A stretch of 35,362 nt of DNA from Paenibacillus sp. VTT E-133291. Its GTDB lineage: Bacteria; Bacillota; Bacilli; Paenibacillales; Paenibacillaceae. The notes beneath the pieces were generated by a model. It did no database searches and had not been told where the DNA came from. It worked only from the letters and a program-made list of their open reading frames with translations. Shown here in pieces: positions 1 through 7,624 of the stretch (positions are counted from its first letter, which is position 1; every line of letters begins with the position of its first letter). The stretch spans positions 1 to 35,362 of the forward strand of contig NZ_NFVA01000073.1 in NCBI RefSeq assembly GCF_002264395.1, read 5' to 3'. The translations under genes were made by a program, and so were the position numbers.

Positions 1-100
1 ATGCTTCCGAAGCGAGCTTTCCTACGGAAAGCTTTCAGGCGGACGCTATCGCTCCTACAGTTCCAAACTTCCCCTCCGCCACTCTTCCTTTTTAGAATGT
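1..100. repeat. Possible interspersed palindromic intergenic element
   Basis: This non-coding stretch downstream of the lipoprotein gene contains a perfect hairpin (AGCTTTCC at 15-22 pairing with GGAAAGCT at 26-33) and two related segments ending in CTCCTAC or TTCCTAC, followed by a pyrimidine-rich tail. It resembles short structured elements that I recall recurring in Paenibacillus intergenic regions. Only one copy lies in this window, so repetition cannot be shown here. It might also contribute to transcription termination of the gene at 121-954. Confidence 0.3.
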
Positions 101-120
101 TTTAGTTCAATTTATTTAAA

Positions 121-954
121 TTATTCGTAATGCCCCTTAACCTCAGGAAGTTGCTTATAAATGCTCCCAGCCTGCACGATTTTAATGATCGTTTGGGCTA
201 GTTCAGTCATCTGACCGTCATCCTCAGTATTCTGGCATTCCGTCCACTGATAATGACGCTCTCCACTATTAATCTGAACCGATAAATCGTAACTTACAGC
301 AGGTTTTCGATTACACTCGGTAGATAATTCTTTTTCATCTAGGTAATTCGCTAGTACCATTTCTTTATAGATTTGTCCTCGTTCCTGTTCAGAAAGCTCA
401 AAATCGCTAACCTCGACTACTTCCCCATTCTGGAGATCTTTGACCAACTTCTTCTCTATCGTATTAATTTCGTTCTTTTGGTTCACACCATACTTTAAAA
501 CAAACTCAAACTTATCTTGTTTCGTTACGTCAAAAGGAATCTGTAGCAGCTCGATCTTTGCTTGTTCGCCCTCGCAGCCCGTTAAGGTATACGACAGAAG
601 TTTATCCGTTTCGTTTCTAACAAGGTTCTGACAAGTGTATGTGGTTACTTGGGGACTACCAAACGTATCTTCGGAATTATCATGCCGCATTTCAATCCCT
701 TGGTCAGTATATTTCAAGTCATTAAAGATCGGATCACCTTCAATTGTGTAATGAACCACACGCTGCGTACCCGCTTTATTTTGGATAAAAGCATCCAGCT
801 TCTTAAGATTCTTAACAATCATTCCATGGCTGTTTATCACATCTTCTTGTTCATTAATGGTAGTTGTGAATTTGTCTTCTCCATTGGATGGCTGGTTAAA
901 GCAACCGGTTACTATAAGCGCTATAAAAATCAGAAGAATACCGCTCGATCTCAT
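121..954 (-). CDS. DUF4362-domain lipoprotein of unknown function
   Basis: The 277-residue protein starts with a short hydrophobic signal and a lipobox (VTGC, lipidated Cys18), so it should be anchored on the outer face of the membrane. Residues of about 38-135 match the DUF4362 pattern as I remember it from Bacillus lipoproteins: a DVINSHG start, a YTIEGDPIFNDLKY core, and a TTYTC...TGCEG pair of cysteines. The C-terminal half is charged and unassigned. Two further cysteines (in STECNR and WTECQN) may form a disulfide. The start is supported by an AAGGAGGT ribosome site at 961-969. The gene is monocistronic, with its own promoter upstream, and is separated from the sugar operon by that operon's terminator. 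There is no evidence that it belongs to the glycan system. The function of the domain is not known to me. Confidence 0.8.
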   Translation of the reverse strand: MRSSGILLIFIALIVTGCFNQPSNGEDKFTTTINEQEDVINSHGMIVKNLKKLDAFIQNKAGTQRVVHYTIEGDPIFNDLKYTDQGIEMRHDNSEDTFGSPQVTTYTCQNLVRNETDKLLSYTLTGCEGEQAKIELLQIPFDVTKQDKFEFVLKYGVNQKNEINTIEKKLVKDLQNGEVVEVSDFELSEQERGQIYKEMVLANYLDEKELSTECNRKPAVSYDLSVQINSGERHYQWTECQNTEDDGQMTELAQTIIKIVQAGSIYKQLPEVKGHYE

Positions 955-1000
955 CGATCATAACCTCCTTAAACACTCCTTAAGTAGAATCATTTGTTAA

Positions 1001-1010
1001 AGTATACCAA
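1001..1010 (-). promoter_or_regulatory. Extended -10 promoter for the DUF4362 lipoprotein gene
   Basis: On the minus strand, TATACT (complement of 1001-1006) is preceded by TTGG, giving the TGn extension of an extended -10 promoter. The expected -35 position has only a poor match. The inferred start near 994 would leave a leader of about 40 nt that includes the ribosome site. A 7-bp hairpin at 1028-1045 (TATCCCT/AGGGATA) lies just upstream. Confidence 0.45.
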
Positions 1011-1086
1011 TAATAACGGGGGCTGGGTATCCCTCCAGAGGGATATCTGATGATAGAGAGATTGATAGAAATTTAAACCAGATAGC

Positions 1087-1116
1087 AAAAAAAGCCGATT
1101 GGATATCCAATCAGCC
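1087..1116 (-). terminator. Rho-independent terminator of the glycan operon
   Basis: On the minus strand, GGCTGATTGG...CCAATCGGC forms a strong stem around a perfect 16-bp palindrome (1097-1112) and is followed directly by seven U residues (A run at 1087-1093). It lies 35 bp after the ROK kinase stop codon and closes the long minus-strand operon. Confidence 0.85.
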
Positions 1117-1151
1117 CTAATTATTGTTCAGTTGCAATTGAATCCAAGAGA

Positions 1152-2093
1152 TCAGTCAAATAATCTTGATATTCCGATAAGCGTGTGTTCGAACACATTT
1201 ACTGAAGTAAATATACCCATAGATGAATCAGCCAATCCCTTCTGGAGGGCGGGACCAAATAAATCGATGCTCTTGGCAATCTGTCCGCCGATAACGATGC
1301 GAGTTGGCTGATAGTCTATAACATAGGACTTTAGCATCTCAGCCAATCGTGTACCGAATTCTTCAAACACCTTACAGCACAAGCTATTACCATCTTTTGC
1401 TTGCTCTGCGAGTTCCTTCACGTCCATTCCTTTTTCTAGAGCTCCCATCTGCTCAGCCAAGCGAAGAATTCCGCGACGTGAGAAGGCATCGTCTATGGAG
1501 CTCTCTAGGAAAGGTTTATCATAGAGCCAACCGTCCTTGGGAACACCTGGTCCTTCGTTCAGGAGCGATGCATGATCAATAAATGCAGAGCCTAACCCTG
1601 TCCCTAAAGTTAACGAAATATATCGTTCATTTGGAAATAACCTGCTTACGCCTAAAGCAAACAGCTTCGCATCATTCTCAAATCGAATATCTGCCTGCAG
1701 CAGGTGCTTCGCCCATTCCTTATGTTGTAAGGTATTGAACCGGGTATATAATACTTCTCGTACATTCTTACCATACAACGCCTCATATTTACTAAGCCCC
1801 TGAATATAACAGATACCATGCTGATAATCAAAGGGCCCGGGAAAGGCAAGACCGATATTCCAAATACAATCTACGGATTTTCCTAGTGTAACGCTATAGA
1901 ACTGATATTGATCTTCGAATATAGAAATAAATTGGTCTATAATCACATCGGCATCTTGGTCAGCGAAGGAAGGATGTTGCTTGCAGCTAGCCTGTAGCAA
2001 TTCTCCATCCACGACCACACCAGACTTAATGAAGGTTCCTCCCACGTCTAAAGCGATCACGACTTTAGGCTTCAAAGGAGACTCACATCCCAT
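1152..2093 (-). CDS. ROK-family sugar kinase lacking the usual zinc-binding cysteines
   Basis: ROK kinases use ATP to phosphorylate sugars such as glucose, mannose, fructose or N-acetyl-hexosamines in the cytoplasm. This 313-residue protein shows the phosphate-1 loop ALDVGGTFIKSG (residues 14-25), the GLAFPGPFD segment (81-89), the catalytic ENDA motif (139-142) and the adenosine-side TLGTGLGSA (162-170). The family CxCGxxGCxE zinc motif is not present: the aligned stretch GWLYDKPFLESS keeps the LE but has no cysteine. It has no DNA-binding domain, so it is a kinase and not a ROK repressor. It is the last gene of the operon and overlaps the isomerase gene by 22 bp, so translation is probably coupled. 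From the context, the likely substrate is mannose (feeding the adjacent isomerase) or GlcNAc. A start at an internal GTG cannot be ruled out. Confidence 0.8.
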   Translation of the reverse strand: MGCESPLKPKVVIALDVGGTFIKSGVVVDGELLQASCKQHPSFADQDADVIIDQFISIFEDQYQFYSVTLGKSVDCIWNIGLAFPGPFDYQHGICYIQGLSKYEALYGKNVREVLYTRFNTLQHKEWAKHLLQADIRFENDAKLFALGVSRLFPNERYISLTLGTGLGSAFIDHASLLNEGPGVPKDGWLYDKPFLESSIDDAFSRRGILRLAEQMGALEKGMDVKELAEQAKDGNSLCCKVFEEFGTRLAEMLKSYVIDYQPTRIVIGGQIAKSIDLFGPALQKGLADSSMGIFTSVNVFEHTLIGISRLFD

Positions 2094-3889
2094 GCCTTGG
2101 ATACGCCAGCCTTCACAAGCTTACATGGTTTGTTTCCGATATTTATTATTTTGTAGGCACCAAACACGGCTGGGAGGATATATGATTCAGCATATTGTAA
2201 CTCGATATATATAGATTCATCTGCACAGGATACTATACGGACCTTTTCTCCCTCAACCAAGTTATACATTACCATTTCGTTATTTGTATGGTCCTCCCAT
2301 GTATCATGTAAGTGCACACGATGAACATAAAACAGTAGATCTTCACGCTGTCCAAGAACATACTCTTCGTTCATGCCCTGCTTTTTCAGCAAGCTTGGCT
2401 TAGGAATCAAATTGTCCTCAACCCATGCCGTTTTTTTATCGAAATCAATATTGTCAAAAGCATGTTCAATATTAATAGGACGTGGCTTGCCATCCATTCC
2501 TTTACGAAGAAAATCGTAGATTTTGAACGTAAACCACCATGTCGTAGAGGATATTTCGAGCACTAAGTTATTCTTTCCAGAGGCATGAACGGTCCCTGTA
2601 GGAATTAAGAATAAATCCCCCTTATTCGCTTCATATTGATTAACGAAGTCAGTGATCTGAATCGGTTCACCAGTTTCTTGTGCATCGTGTACCGCGTTAA
2701 AGAATTCCTCCTTCGTACATTGTTCGGTCAGTCCCAAGAACACTGATGTATTCTCTAAATTCTCCATGATATAATACGATTCTTGTTGTGCCATAAATTC
2801 ATTAAATGTCTCACGAATATACTCCTGCTTCGGATGTACCTGGCATGACAAGCTATCTCCGTCGATGGTATCAAGGTAGTCGAAGCGAATCGGAAAATAA
2901 TCACCAAACAGCCCGACAATACGATTCCCGAGAATGGCCGGATGCTCATAATGCATGACTATGAGGAAGGGTACCTCGATTATTTCGTCGTTGTATTTCA
3001 GCAAAATAGAGTTCTCCGGTGCAATCGGCTCAAAGCTCCATGCGCAGTTGGCCCACTCCTTCGGAAGCTCCGCGAATTTCTTCAAATATTGACCGCCCCA
3101 TATCCCTGGCGCGAAGAATGGTTTCACACGCATAGGGGACTTGGCGATATCTGCAATTATCTGGCGTAGGGTGAAGACCGTCGTTAGCTTGGGACACTCT
3201 GGCTCATTCATATCCACGTAATAGTGGATCGAATCCAATACTTCTTTTCGGTAAGTTTCCAGCACTGGCCATTCCACAAATAGACAGATTTTATACTTCT
3301 CCACCACATCTCGGTTCCAACTAAAGCCGAAATTCAATAAATGTGCTTTATGTTCCAATTGCTGATACTCACGAGATACATCCAAGAAGTAGGTAATATC
3401 GTAGTTGCCGTTCCCGAGCCAATAAGCCCCTGGTCCGAACGTGATGATGAAGGTTGTTTGGTCGACAGGTAATTGAATCTGTTTTTTGAAGTTGTCTATC
3501 TTATCTTGTGCTTCTGGAATGAAATAATCTGTAATCTTAGCATCCGAAAAATAACCAAATGCACGATTATCTGTAATATTCGCTTCAAAGAACTTGCGCA
3601 GCTCTTCACTAGTCTTCATAAAGCTATTGGTTCCGATGAGAACTGTCTTATACCCCTCTTGTTCCAATACATCTATGATCCTTGCCAGGACGTGCTGATA
3701 TCGGGCACCATGCGTTCCGTCAATAGCTACATTAATAATACTAGTGGAATTCATCGCAGCTTGTTGTAGGAGCGGGGATAGTATTGCCTCAAAACCTCGC
3801 TGGACTCCGGCTTTTGCATATGGCGTAACTGTATCTGGCTTGATTTGTTGAGTATACCGAATAGGGTTAATAGGTCTTTTCTCGAACAT
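2072..3889 (-). CDS. Class I mannose-6-phosphate isomerase with an N-terminal nucleoside-kinase-like domain
   Basis: The C-terminal half (about residues 255-605) is a cupin-type phosphomannose isomerase, interconverting mannose-6-P and fructose-6-P. It contains the IWGG segment (263-266), zinc ligands in CQVHP (Gln350, His352), Glu370 in QESYY and His435 in PTGTVHA, followed by IYDFLRK. Ordinary Bacillus ManA is about 315 residues; this protein is 605. The extra N-terminal part (about 50-235) has the strand-helix pattern of uridine-kinase-type P-loop proteins (INVAIDGTHGARYQ, TVLIGTNSF, YDITYFLDVS), but the Walker A lysine and Ser/Thr are missing. I chose the ATG at 3889 because AGGAGTGAC lies 4-12 nt upstream; the ATG 14 codons earlier has no ribosome site. 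The gene follows GH125 by 53 bp and overlaps the ROK kinase gene. Isomerase activity is well supported; the role of the N-terminal domain is unknown. Confidence 0.82.
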   Translation of the reverse strand: MFEKRPINPIRYTQQIKPDTVTPYAKAGVQRGFEAILSPLLQQAAMNSTSIINVAIDGTHGARYQHVLARIIDVLEQEGYKTVLIGTNSFMKTSEELRKFFEANITDNRAFGYFSDAKITDYFIPEAQDKIDNFKKQIQLPVDQTTFIITFGPGAYWLGNGNYDITYFLDVSREYQQLEHKAHLLNFGFSWNRDVVEKYKICLFVEWPVLETYRKEVLDSIHYYVDMNEPECPKLTTVFTLRQIIADIAKSPMRVKPFFAPGIWGGQYLKKFAELPKEWANCAWSFEPIAPENSILLKYNDEIIEVPFLIVMHYEHPAILGNRIVGLFGDYFPIRFDYLDTIDGDSLSCQVHPKQEYIRETFNEFMAQQESYYIMENLENTSVFLGLTEQCTKEEFFNAVHDAQETGEPIQITDFVNQYEANKGDLFLIPTGTVHASGKNNLVLEISSTTWWFTFKIYDFLRKGMDGKPRPINIEHAFDNIDFDKKTAWVEDNLIPKPSLLKKQGMNEEYVLGQREDLLFYVHRVHLHDTWEDHTNNEMVMYNLVEGEKVRIVSCADESIYIELQYAESYILPAVFGAYKIINIGNKPCKLVKAGVSKAWDVSLL

Positions 3890-3942
3890 AGTTGTCACTC
3901 CTATACAGTTAGTGAGCTCTATCCCGCTCATAGTGATTTATT

Positions 3943-5265
3943 TTAGGGCAATATGCCTGATTCCAATGCCTTCCACACAAGCTGTGCGAACTGGCTGTTC
4001 GACCAAGCGAACCACTCACGTGTAAATTGGGTTGAATCATTGACATCAAATCCCTCATGCATAAATCCAGTACCAGCATCTGTCGACTCACAGATTTCAA
4101 TCATCTCGAGCATCTCTTGCGGATCAACTGCGGTTAAGCCCTGCATCGTATAAGCAAGATGCCATACGAATCCCGTGCTAGTATGCGGACTGCCAATGCC
4201 GCTGAGCTTCTCGCCTTTGAAGAAATAGGGATTATCCTCACTCAGAGCAAATTTGCGGGTATTCAAATATATCGGATCGTCTGGCGCACAGTAACCTAGA
4301 TAGGGCGCTGACATTAAGCTCGGAGTACCTGCATCGTCCATCAATAAATGGTTACCGAAACCATCCGTTTCGAACGCATACATCTTGCCGTATTTGGAAT
4401 GGTCAATGATTCCATAAAGCTCAATGGCATGCCGGATTTCTTCTTCCATTGCCGACATTCGGGCTACAAGCTTTGAATCTCTATATACATATTGAGCAAT
4501 TTCCTGCAATTGTCGAAGCGTTACAGCGGCGAACATATTCGATGGAATATTGAAGTGAAAGTCACACGCATCGTCACTGGGGCGGAAGCCTGACCAGATC
4601 AGTCCAACATTATTTACCGACATCCCCAAACCGTTCTTACGTAATGTATCTATCATGATGCCGTTGTGACGTTGAAAGCGGTAGGTTGACTGCTCCTTGT
4701 GCTCCTGCTCAATCTGCCATACGTTCAACATCTTCAGTAGTGAGGTTCGGAAAACTTCATCAAAGATCCCGGTGCGTCCAGTTTCTTTCCAATATAGATA
4801 TGCCAAGCGGAATGAGAAGCACATGGAATCCAGCTCAAATTTACGCTCCCATACCCAAGGTGAGCTGTCTGTCTCATCCGTTGCATTCCAGTGCCAATCA
4901 TTTGCTGACTCGTTAAAGGCATTCGCATAAGGATCAATTTGAATATAAAACATATGACGGCGTATTAAGCCTTCTAGAATCCGCCCAAGCTCAGCATCTT
5001 CCTTGGCAAAAGGAACATAATGAATAACCTGCTCAACAGAGTCACGCAGCCACATCGCCGGAATATCGCCAGTTAACACAAATGTTGTTCCGTCATCCAA
5101 CAGCTTAGTAGTTGTTTCTAGTGTATTTGGAAAACAATTCTGAAATAATTGACGCAGCTTCGGACGATGAGCCAGACGTTCACTAGCGTCCTTCATGACT
5201 TGCTGAACCGCCTGAGGCAGAGGGAACTTATTAATTTCAATAGTAGGTAAACGATGCTCTTTCAT
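3943..5265 (-). CDS. GH125 exo-alpha-1,6-mannosidase
   Basis: GH125 enzymes are inverting exo-alpha-mannosidases, chiefly alpha-1,6, characterised from Clostridium perfringens and Streptococcus pneumoniae on N-glycan-type mannosides. The 440-residue length is typical. Visible family motifs are TGDIPAMWLRDS (65-76), NDWHWNATDETDSSPWVWER (122-141), SGFRPSDDA (225-233, containing the proposed general acid Asp), and FMHEGFDVND (401-410, with Glu404 as the likely general base), then FTREWFAWSN. No signal peptide is seen, so it is cytoplasmic. An AGGAGG site precedes the start, 24 bp after the GH3 stop codon. In this operon it would remove alpha-1,6-linked mannose after or alongside GH38. Confidence 0.92.
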   Translation of the reverse strand: MKEHRLPTIEINKFPLPQAVQQVMKDASERLAHRPKLRQLFQNCFPNTLETTTKLLDDGTTFVLTGDIPAMWLRDSVEQVIHYVPFAKEDAELGRILEGLIRRHMFYIQIDPYANAFNESANDWHWNATDETDSSPWVWERKFELDSMCFSFRLAYLYWKETGRTGIFDEVFRTSLLKMLNVWQIEQEHKEQSTYRFQRHNGIMIDTLRKNGLGMSVNNVGLIWSGFRPSDDACDFHFNIPSNMFAAVTLRQLQEIAQYVYRDSKLVARMSAMEEEIRHAIELYGIIDHSKYGKMYAFETDGFGNHLLMDDAGTPSLMSAPYLGYCAPDDPIYLNTRKFALSEDNPYFFKGEKLSGIGSPHTSTGFVWHLAYTMQGLTAVDPQEMLEMIEICESTDAGTGFMHEGFDVNDSTQFTREWFAWSNSQFAQLVWKALESGILP

Positions 5266-5289
5266 AATTTGGTAACCCTCCTGTGATTA

Positions 5290-7596
5290 CTATCTCAAGT
5301 TACGAGGAACAACCTCTAAGCTTGTTGAAATGGTATTTCCTACGTTCGATCCAATCATGATCTCAAATTTGCCGGGCTCAACCGTCCACTGCAAATCAGA
5401 ACCGACAAACTGCAGCTCCCGCGGAGTAATATGAAATTGAACGGTACGCATCTCACCAGGCTCAATATAAATCTTCTGAAATCCTTTTAATTCTCGTTCC
5501 GGGCGTGTGATTGTGCTAGTGCAATCTTTGATATATAGTTGAACAACCTCATGTCCAGCTACTTCGCCAATATTCGTAACCTCCACGGATACAGTACAAG
5601 AATCATCCAACTCTATTTGTGTCTGATCCAAGCGAATATGCTCGTATTGATAGCTTGTATAGCTTAGTCCATAACCAAACACATATTGCGGATGAAAGTC
5701 CACCTCGAGATAGCGATGACCTCTGGAGCGTTTCTTATTGTAGTAAATCGGTAATTGCCCTGGATGCTTTGGAATGGAAAGTGTAAGCCGGCCGGATGGA
5801 TTATAGTTCCCGTACAAAATATCAGCAATCGCATGCCCGCCCTGCTGTCCCGGGTACCAAGCCTCCAAAATGGCATCCGCATGCTCATCTACCCATGGCT
5901 CGACAATGGGACGACCATTGATATAGACAACAATCAGTTTTTTGTTCAAGCTGTGCAGCTCCTGCAGCAGATCAAGTTGCACACCGCATAAGTTCAGCTC
6001 TGCACGATCGAAACCTTCCCCACAATCCATATCACTAAGACTAAATTGATCCGTAATGACGGCAGCCCCTGTCTTCAAATTAATTGTACCTTCACCGAAA
6101 TCACGGGCACTTGATCCCCCGACAACCGCAATAATGGTATCCGCTGCTGACGCCGCCTCCATTGCCACCTCAAAGCCTGCTTTCGATGGATCTTTCACGC
6201 GGCAGCCCGGAGCATACAGCACTTCGCTGAGTCCTGCACATTTAGCACGAACCCCGTCCAAAACGGTAATAATGTGATGACGCTCCTGTGGTGAAGTATA
6301 GTCACCCAATTGATTATAAATATTGTTGGCATTCGGCCCAATAACAGCAATCTTACCAAGGGACGGAGAAAGCGGCAGAGCCTTATCATGATTCTTCAAA
6401 AGAATGATGCTTTCACGTGCAGCTTGTCGCGCCATCTCTAAATGCAACTGTTGTCCAACGACACGCTGTGCTGTAGCCGGATCAACAAAGGGGCGTTCAA
6501 ACAATCCCAATTCAAACTTCACATGCAGAATTCGTTCGACTGCGAGATCAACATCGGAAATGTCAATCAGCTTTAGCCGCAATGCATTCATTAGACATCT
6601 GCCAAATGTTTCACCAGACATCTCCATATCCACACCAGCTTTAAGTGCAAGTGATGCTGCCTCTTCTTCGGTCTCACAAATCTGGTGACCGTGTTTAAGC
6701 TGGCTGATCGCACCACAATCCGTAATGACGAAGCCGTCAAAGCCCCATTGCTCACGAAGTACATCTGTTAACAATGCCTTGTTCGAGGTACAAGGAACAC
6801 CATCGATCTCATTGTAAGCTGTCATAACAGATTTGGCCCCAGCTTCAATTGCCCTCTGGAAAGGCAGCAAATCCTTCTCCATTAACTCGCGTTTTCCCAT
6901 CCGCACGGTGTCAGCATTACGACCACCATCCGAGCTGCCATACGCGACGAAATGCTTTAGTGTTGCCAGGATCGAATGGTCTGTATTTAATGAATCGCCT
7001 TGTAAGCCCCTCACTGCAGCAACTGCCATTTCACTATTCAAATATGGATCTTCCCCAAAGCATTCTTCTGTTCGCCCCCAGCGCGGATCACGTACAATAT
7101 CTAGTACTGGGGAGTAGGTGGCTGCCCCTCCCCCAGCCCGAGTCTCTGCAGCCACTGCTTGGCAGATCTGCCGGAATAATTCCCTATTCCATGTACTTCC
7201 CATGGCAAGCGGTACGGGAAAGACGGTGTTGCCAATCGCCATATGACCATGAGAGCATTCCTCGCCCAGCAGAATCGGAATACCCAGACGTGTATGCTCA
7301 ATCGCATATTGCTGGATCAGATTCGTTACTTCTGCGCCTTCCAAAGGTGACAACCCCGTTTCCAATGTTACCTCTGTCCAAGGATCTGCACGCAGCACAC
7401 CATACAAAGAACCCACGCCACCGTTTGCAATTGCTTCCTTAAATACTTCTGTCAATTGAATCTTGCCTTCTGATTTCTCATACGCCTTCCAGCCAAAGGG
7501 CTGGAGGAGCTGCCCGATCTTCTCCTCCAGCGTCATTTGAGCCAATAAATCTATAGCACGCTCATGAATCGGCAAGGATGAATCTTTATATCTCAT
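5290..7596 (-). CDS. GH3 beta-glycosidase (beta-glucosidase/beta-xylosidase type)
   Basis: This 768-residue enzyme has the full GH3 layout: a TIM-barrel domain (about 15-380), an alpha/beta sandwich domain (about 400-620) and a C-terminal fibronectin-III-like domain (about 670-765). The retaining nucleophile is Asp293 in FVITDCGAI. KHFVAYG (214-220) and DPRWGRTEECFGEDP (170-184) are typical of beta-glucosidase and beta-xylosidase branches. The NagZ-type His/Asp acid-base loop is absent, so a simple beta-N-acetylglucosaminidase of that type is unlikely. No signal peptide is visible, so it should act on imported sugar. The linkage cannot be read from sequence. In an N-glycan setting a beta-1,2-xylosidase acting on plant-type glycans, or a beta-mannosidase or beta-glucosidase, are all possible. 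It sits between GH38 and GH125 with gaps under 30 bp. Confidence 0.9.
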   Translation of the reverse strand: MRYKDSSLPIHERAIDLLAQMTLEEKIGQLLQPFGWKAYEKSEGKIQLTEVFKEAIANGGVGSLYGVLRADPWTEVTLETGLSPLEGAEVTNLIQQYAIEHTRLGIPILLGEECSHGHMAIGNTVFPVPLAMGSTWNRELFRQICQAVAAETRAGGGAATYSPVLDIVRDPRWGRTEECFGEDPYLNSEMAVAAVRGLQGDSLNTDHSILATLKHFVAYGSSDGGRNADTVRMGKRELMEKDLLPFQRAIEAGAKSVMTAYNEIDGVPCTSNKALLTDVLREQWGFDGFVITDCGAISQLKHGHQICETEEEAASLALKAGVDMEMSGETFGRCLMNALRLKLIDISDVDLAVERILHVKFELGLFERPFVDPATAQRVVGQQLHLEMARQAARESIILLKNHDKALPLSPSLGKIAVIGPNANNIYNQLGDYTSPQERHHIITVLDGVRAKCAGLSEVLYAPGCRVKDPSKAGFEVAMEAASAADTIIAVVGGSSARDFGEGTINLKTGAAVITDQFSLSDMDCGEGFDRAELNLCGVQLDLLQELHSLNKKLIVVYINGRPIVEPWVDEHADAILEAWYPGQQGGHAIADILYGNYNPSGRLTLSIPKHPGQLPIYYNKKRSRGHRYLEVDFHPQYVFGYGLSYTSYQYEHIRLDQTQIELDDSCTVSVEVTNIGEVAGHEVVQLYIKDCTSTITRPERELKGFQKIYIEPGEMRTVQFHITPRELQFVGSDLQWTVEPGKFEIMIGSNVGNTISTSLEVVPRNLR

Positions 7597-7624
7597 AGCT
7601 TACAATTCCTCCCGTTCACATGAA

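Noticed and set aside
6849..7442. 197-codon plus-strand frame opposite the GH3 gene
   Set aside because: It is antisense to conserved GH3 catalytic-domain coding sequence, with low-complexity composition and no ribosome site; a shadow frame.
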